DNA from: Paralichthys olivaceus
Lineage: Eukaryota > Chordata > Actinopteri > Pleuronectiformes > Paralichthyidae
NCBI RefSeq assembly: GCF_024713975.1
Contig: NC_091106.1
Location: 10,519,001-10,583,000, forward strand
Length of the DNA: 64,000 bases
Reading direction: 5' to 3'
Shown: positions 61,662-64,000 of the stretch, piece after piece
Layout: each line of letters starts with the position of its first letter
Numbering within the stretch: the stretch's first letter is position 1
Notes under the pieces: model-generated
Database searches by the model: none
Told to the model about the DNA's origin: nothing
Seen by the model: the letters and a program-made list of their open reading frames with translations, nothing else
Translations under genes and position numbers: made by a program

Positions 61662-62639
61662 CCCTGGAGAGGTTACTGCCCAGTACTGTTTACCCAGACT
61701 CCTTGCCAGTTTCTCTGCTGAGCACAGTGTCAACCTCCTGTATGTTTAACCCTGTATAAGAAAAAAAAAAAAAAAACGGTGACAGGGGGCGAGAGAGAGT
61801 CTAAACGGGGCCTCTGTGAATCAGCCTCCATGCTAACCACCACGCTGTGCGTCATGTCACACCTGGAAGGTCACGCACAGCGGGGAGTGAGGTTCAGGAA
61901 GAAAGCATGAAGACGCAGCTTCAGAATTAAGAGTAACATGACAATACAATTTCATAAACGCTCAACAGAATATTCTAAGGGCTGCACTGAGCTGATTGTT
62001 AGATTACTGCTGCCTCTAAAGCATTAGCTGTGCTTTAGCAGACAGCCTTTAGCCTGCTTTATTGGATTTATCAGCATGGCTGGAACGGCTAATGCTGAAA
62101 CTTCACTTTGAATAATACACTGGTAAATTGCATTTGAAACAGTTTGTTCCAATAATGTGGCAGGGGCAGGCTGAGACACTCTTCAATTGGGGATAGGGGT
62201 TGTGTGTAAGGGTGGTGCAGACTGGGGCACAGTTTTAGAGGAGGTGGGCATGTTTGTAAAATTAGTTAAAATATGCTCACTTAGAAACTCTTGACCATAG
62301 TAAAAGCTGGATTCTGTATTCATTAGTGCAATGAATGGATGCCTACAGAGCCCCTTTGGGGACATGGGCAAAAAAAAAAAAGATAAAAGTTTCTGGTGCG
62401 CACAAGAGAGGATTCTCTTTCTCACCACAAGGTGCACGTGATATCTGTCGGACCACAGAGGATTTCGCCCTTGCTACATTTCTGTGTGGAAATGACTGTA
62501 CAAGAGTTAGTTGACTGTGGTAAAGTTGGAAAATAATGAATAAACGAAACGTCCTTAAAACCTTGAATGCATGTAATGCTTTTGCTAGTCCGCACCAGAA
62601 ACTTTCTCGTGCACACCAGAAACGTCTTCTTTTTTGCAT

Positions 62640-62905
62640 GTCCATGCCCGTTTTTTGCACATTATTCAAATTTTACATTTTTTTCGGTCATTCTGCCTCT
62701 CCATGTGGTGATTTTATGTCCCCTTGAGTTCGTTTGCATCTCTTTGTGGTCGTTCTGCATCTCCTCAGGATCATTTTACTCCATTTTATGTCTCCATGTG
62801 GCCATTTGACATCTCCTTGTAGTTGTTTTGCATCATTGTGGTTGTTTTGCATCCCCTCTCGACTGTTTTGTGTATCCTTGTGTTGTTGTTTTGTGTTCCC
62901 CTGTT
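62640..62905. repeat. Degenerate minisatellite, unit about 20-22 bases
   Basis: Roughly ten imperfect units built on GTGGTTGTTTTGCATCTCC run across the interval, with unit ends such as TCTCCATGTGG, TCTTTGTGGTCG, TCTCCTTGTAG and TGTATCCTTGTG. Open frames across it on both strands are a by-product of the period. Confidence 0.75.
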
Positions 62906-62954
62906 TCAATTTAGCAAGACAGAATAACAACTTGATAATTTTTCATTTTTTTTT

Positions 62955-62990
62955 TTTTAAATATCACTAAATTCTACACACTGTACCTTT
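62955..62990 (+). mobile_element. MITE-like terminal fragment
   Basis: TCACTAAATTCTACACACTG followed by TACCTTT matches the right end of the copies at 22870 and 60081. Only this end is present, next to a T-rich tract. Confidence 0.55.
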
Positions 62991-64000
62991 ACATGAGTAA
63001 TTTTGGTGCATTTTCCTTGTATTGGCTCCAGCTACATTCTCAGTCCTGAGAAGCCACAAACAATTTGGAATGAGGACTGAGGTCATGTTCAGACTTCTGC
63101 AGATAAACTTTCAAACACTGTCTTAGGTTTGACCTTGCTGTTGTTCTTGTGCTTTTGTGTTCACAGAGAAAATGATGTGAATTCGCTGGTGAGGATCTAA
63201 ATCCTTACAGAAATAATTTGTGAGTCTGTTTCATTGTAAGATGGACCAGGGGGTAAGAGAGGGGGTCACAGAGAGCAGTGTCATTCAGACCTGCGTGAAT
63301 GTGACATGGCAAATGGAGGTGTGACTGCACCCCACATGGTCACCCTCACTTGCTTTGTTAATGTACGTAGTTAGAGATTCCTCTTTTAGGGACAAGGTTC
63401 TTCTTACCTCTGGGTGAGAGGCTGTTGACCTGCCAGCGTCCTGCTGCTTCCCAGAGCTGATAAGTAGGGCATGAGAAACATAGCAACCCAAAGTGACAGT
63501 TGGGCACAACGCAATATAACCCAGCCCTAACCTAGACCATCATGCAACAGTGGAACACAACATAAATATACTGCAACACAACATGAAGTTACACAGAAGG
63601 AGCAGGAACATCAGGAAAGCACATCAGCGCTGACCAGTCATTAATGAAAGTGGTGGAAGCTGCAATTGGTGTCAAGTGCTGTTTACTTGCTATTTCTACA
63701 TGAAGTGACATTTTCAGGGAACAAGTTAAAGAGTGAACACACATCACTGTGGCATTTGAGGTAATTGGCAACACGGGCCCTGTGTACTGAATGTCTTTGT
63801 TTTCTTCTTCACTGCAGGGTATTGTATCTCAAAGACTTACGCAAAGTCTACTTTTTAAGGAGCAGTTAAAATTAAACTTTGATTAATCACTTGAAGAAAA
63901 TCAAAGTCTCAGCAGAGCCCTCGTTGCTGCCGAGTCTTTGAGAGACACTCAAACGTGTGCTGTTAATGGTCAGCTCACAGACACGTTTGTGACTGAAGTG

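Larger units (their letters stand above)
59450..64000. other. LHCGR upstream DNA, no gene recognised
   Basis: The part up to about 59720 is GC-richer and may hold the LHCGR promoter. The remainder has a MITE-like copy (60081-60392), a fish repeat fragment (61045-61205), an (AC)n tract (61615-61658), a poly(A) run (61761-61776), a degenerate minisatellite (62640-62905) and a terminal MITE fragment ending at 62990. No FSHR exon was seen. Confidence 0.6.

Noticed and set aside
62640..62905. CRISPR-like array
   Set aside because: The units are imperfect and contiguous, with no constant-length spacers, and the genome is vertebrate.
62343..62930. Several open frames around 62.4-62.9 kb
   Set aside because: They arise from the minisatellite period and lack protein similarity.

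Overview
This is vertebrate nuclear DNA. The genes are spliced (up to 22 coding exons), with GT-AG introns, AATAAA signals, microsatellites and interspersed repeats. Compact introns and several repeat types familiar from spiny-rayed fish point to a teleost, probably a percomorph; no species can be named from the sequence.

Five protein-coding genes were reconstructed exon by exon, and in each the splice phases close into one open frame. In order they are FOXN2 (+, coding 7460-12816, 409 aa), PPP1R21 (+, 18652-29723, 785 aa), STON1 (+, 38028-40407, 707 aa), GTF2A1L (+, 44253-47996, 446 aa) and LHCGR (-, 59399-50421, 696 aa). This order and orientation match human 2p16.3, so microsynteny and protein similarity support each other. 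FOXN2 is a forkhead transcription factor. PPP1R21 is a coiled-coil endosomal protein. Stonin-1 is an AP-2-linked endocytic adaptor. GTF2A1L is the germ-cell TFIIA alpha/beta-like factor. LHCGR is the luteinizing hormone receptor. They are neighbours, not an operon; the only likely transcript-level link is STON1-GTF2A1L read-through, whose splice phases are compatible here as in mammals.

Layout: 1-7445 is FOXN2 intron or upstream DNA with no recognised exon. 7446-16090 is FOXN2 and its probable long 3' UTR. 16091-18000 is intergenic, ending at a CTCF-like site. 18000-31500 is PPP1R21. 31500-32690 is repeat-rich. 32690-40700 is STON1, whose 4.9-kb first intron holds candidate regulatory elements. 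40700-44100 is repeat-rich. 44100-48000 is GTF2A1L. 48000-49950 is a repeat-filled convergent spacer. 49950-59450 is LHCGR. 59450-64000 has no recognised gene.

Repeats include a MITE-like family with terminal inverted repeats (four copies or fragments), an unclassified family of about 0.5-0.65 kb with two copies in opposite orientation flanking STON1 and a third fragment inside LHCGR, tRNA-SINE-like fragments, a degenerate minisatellite near 62.7 kb and many CA/CT microsatellites. No mobile-element coding sequence, tRNA, rRNA or CRISPR array was found. Nothing here amounts to a new biological system; the useful leads are conserved read-through phasing, a retained Taspase-1 site, an NPF motif in stonin-1, a GC-AG intron and a divergent LHCGR hinge.
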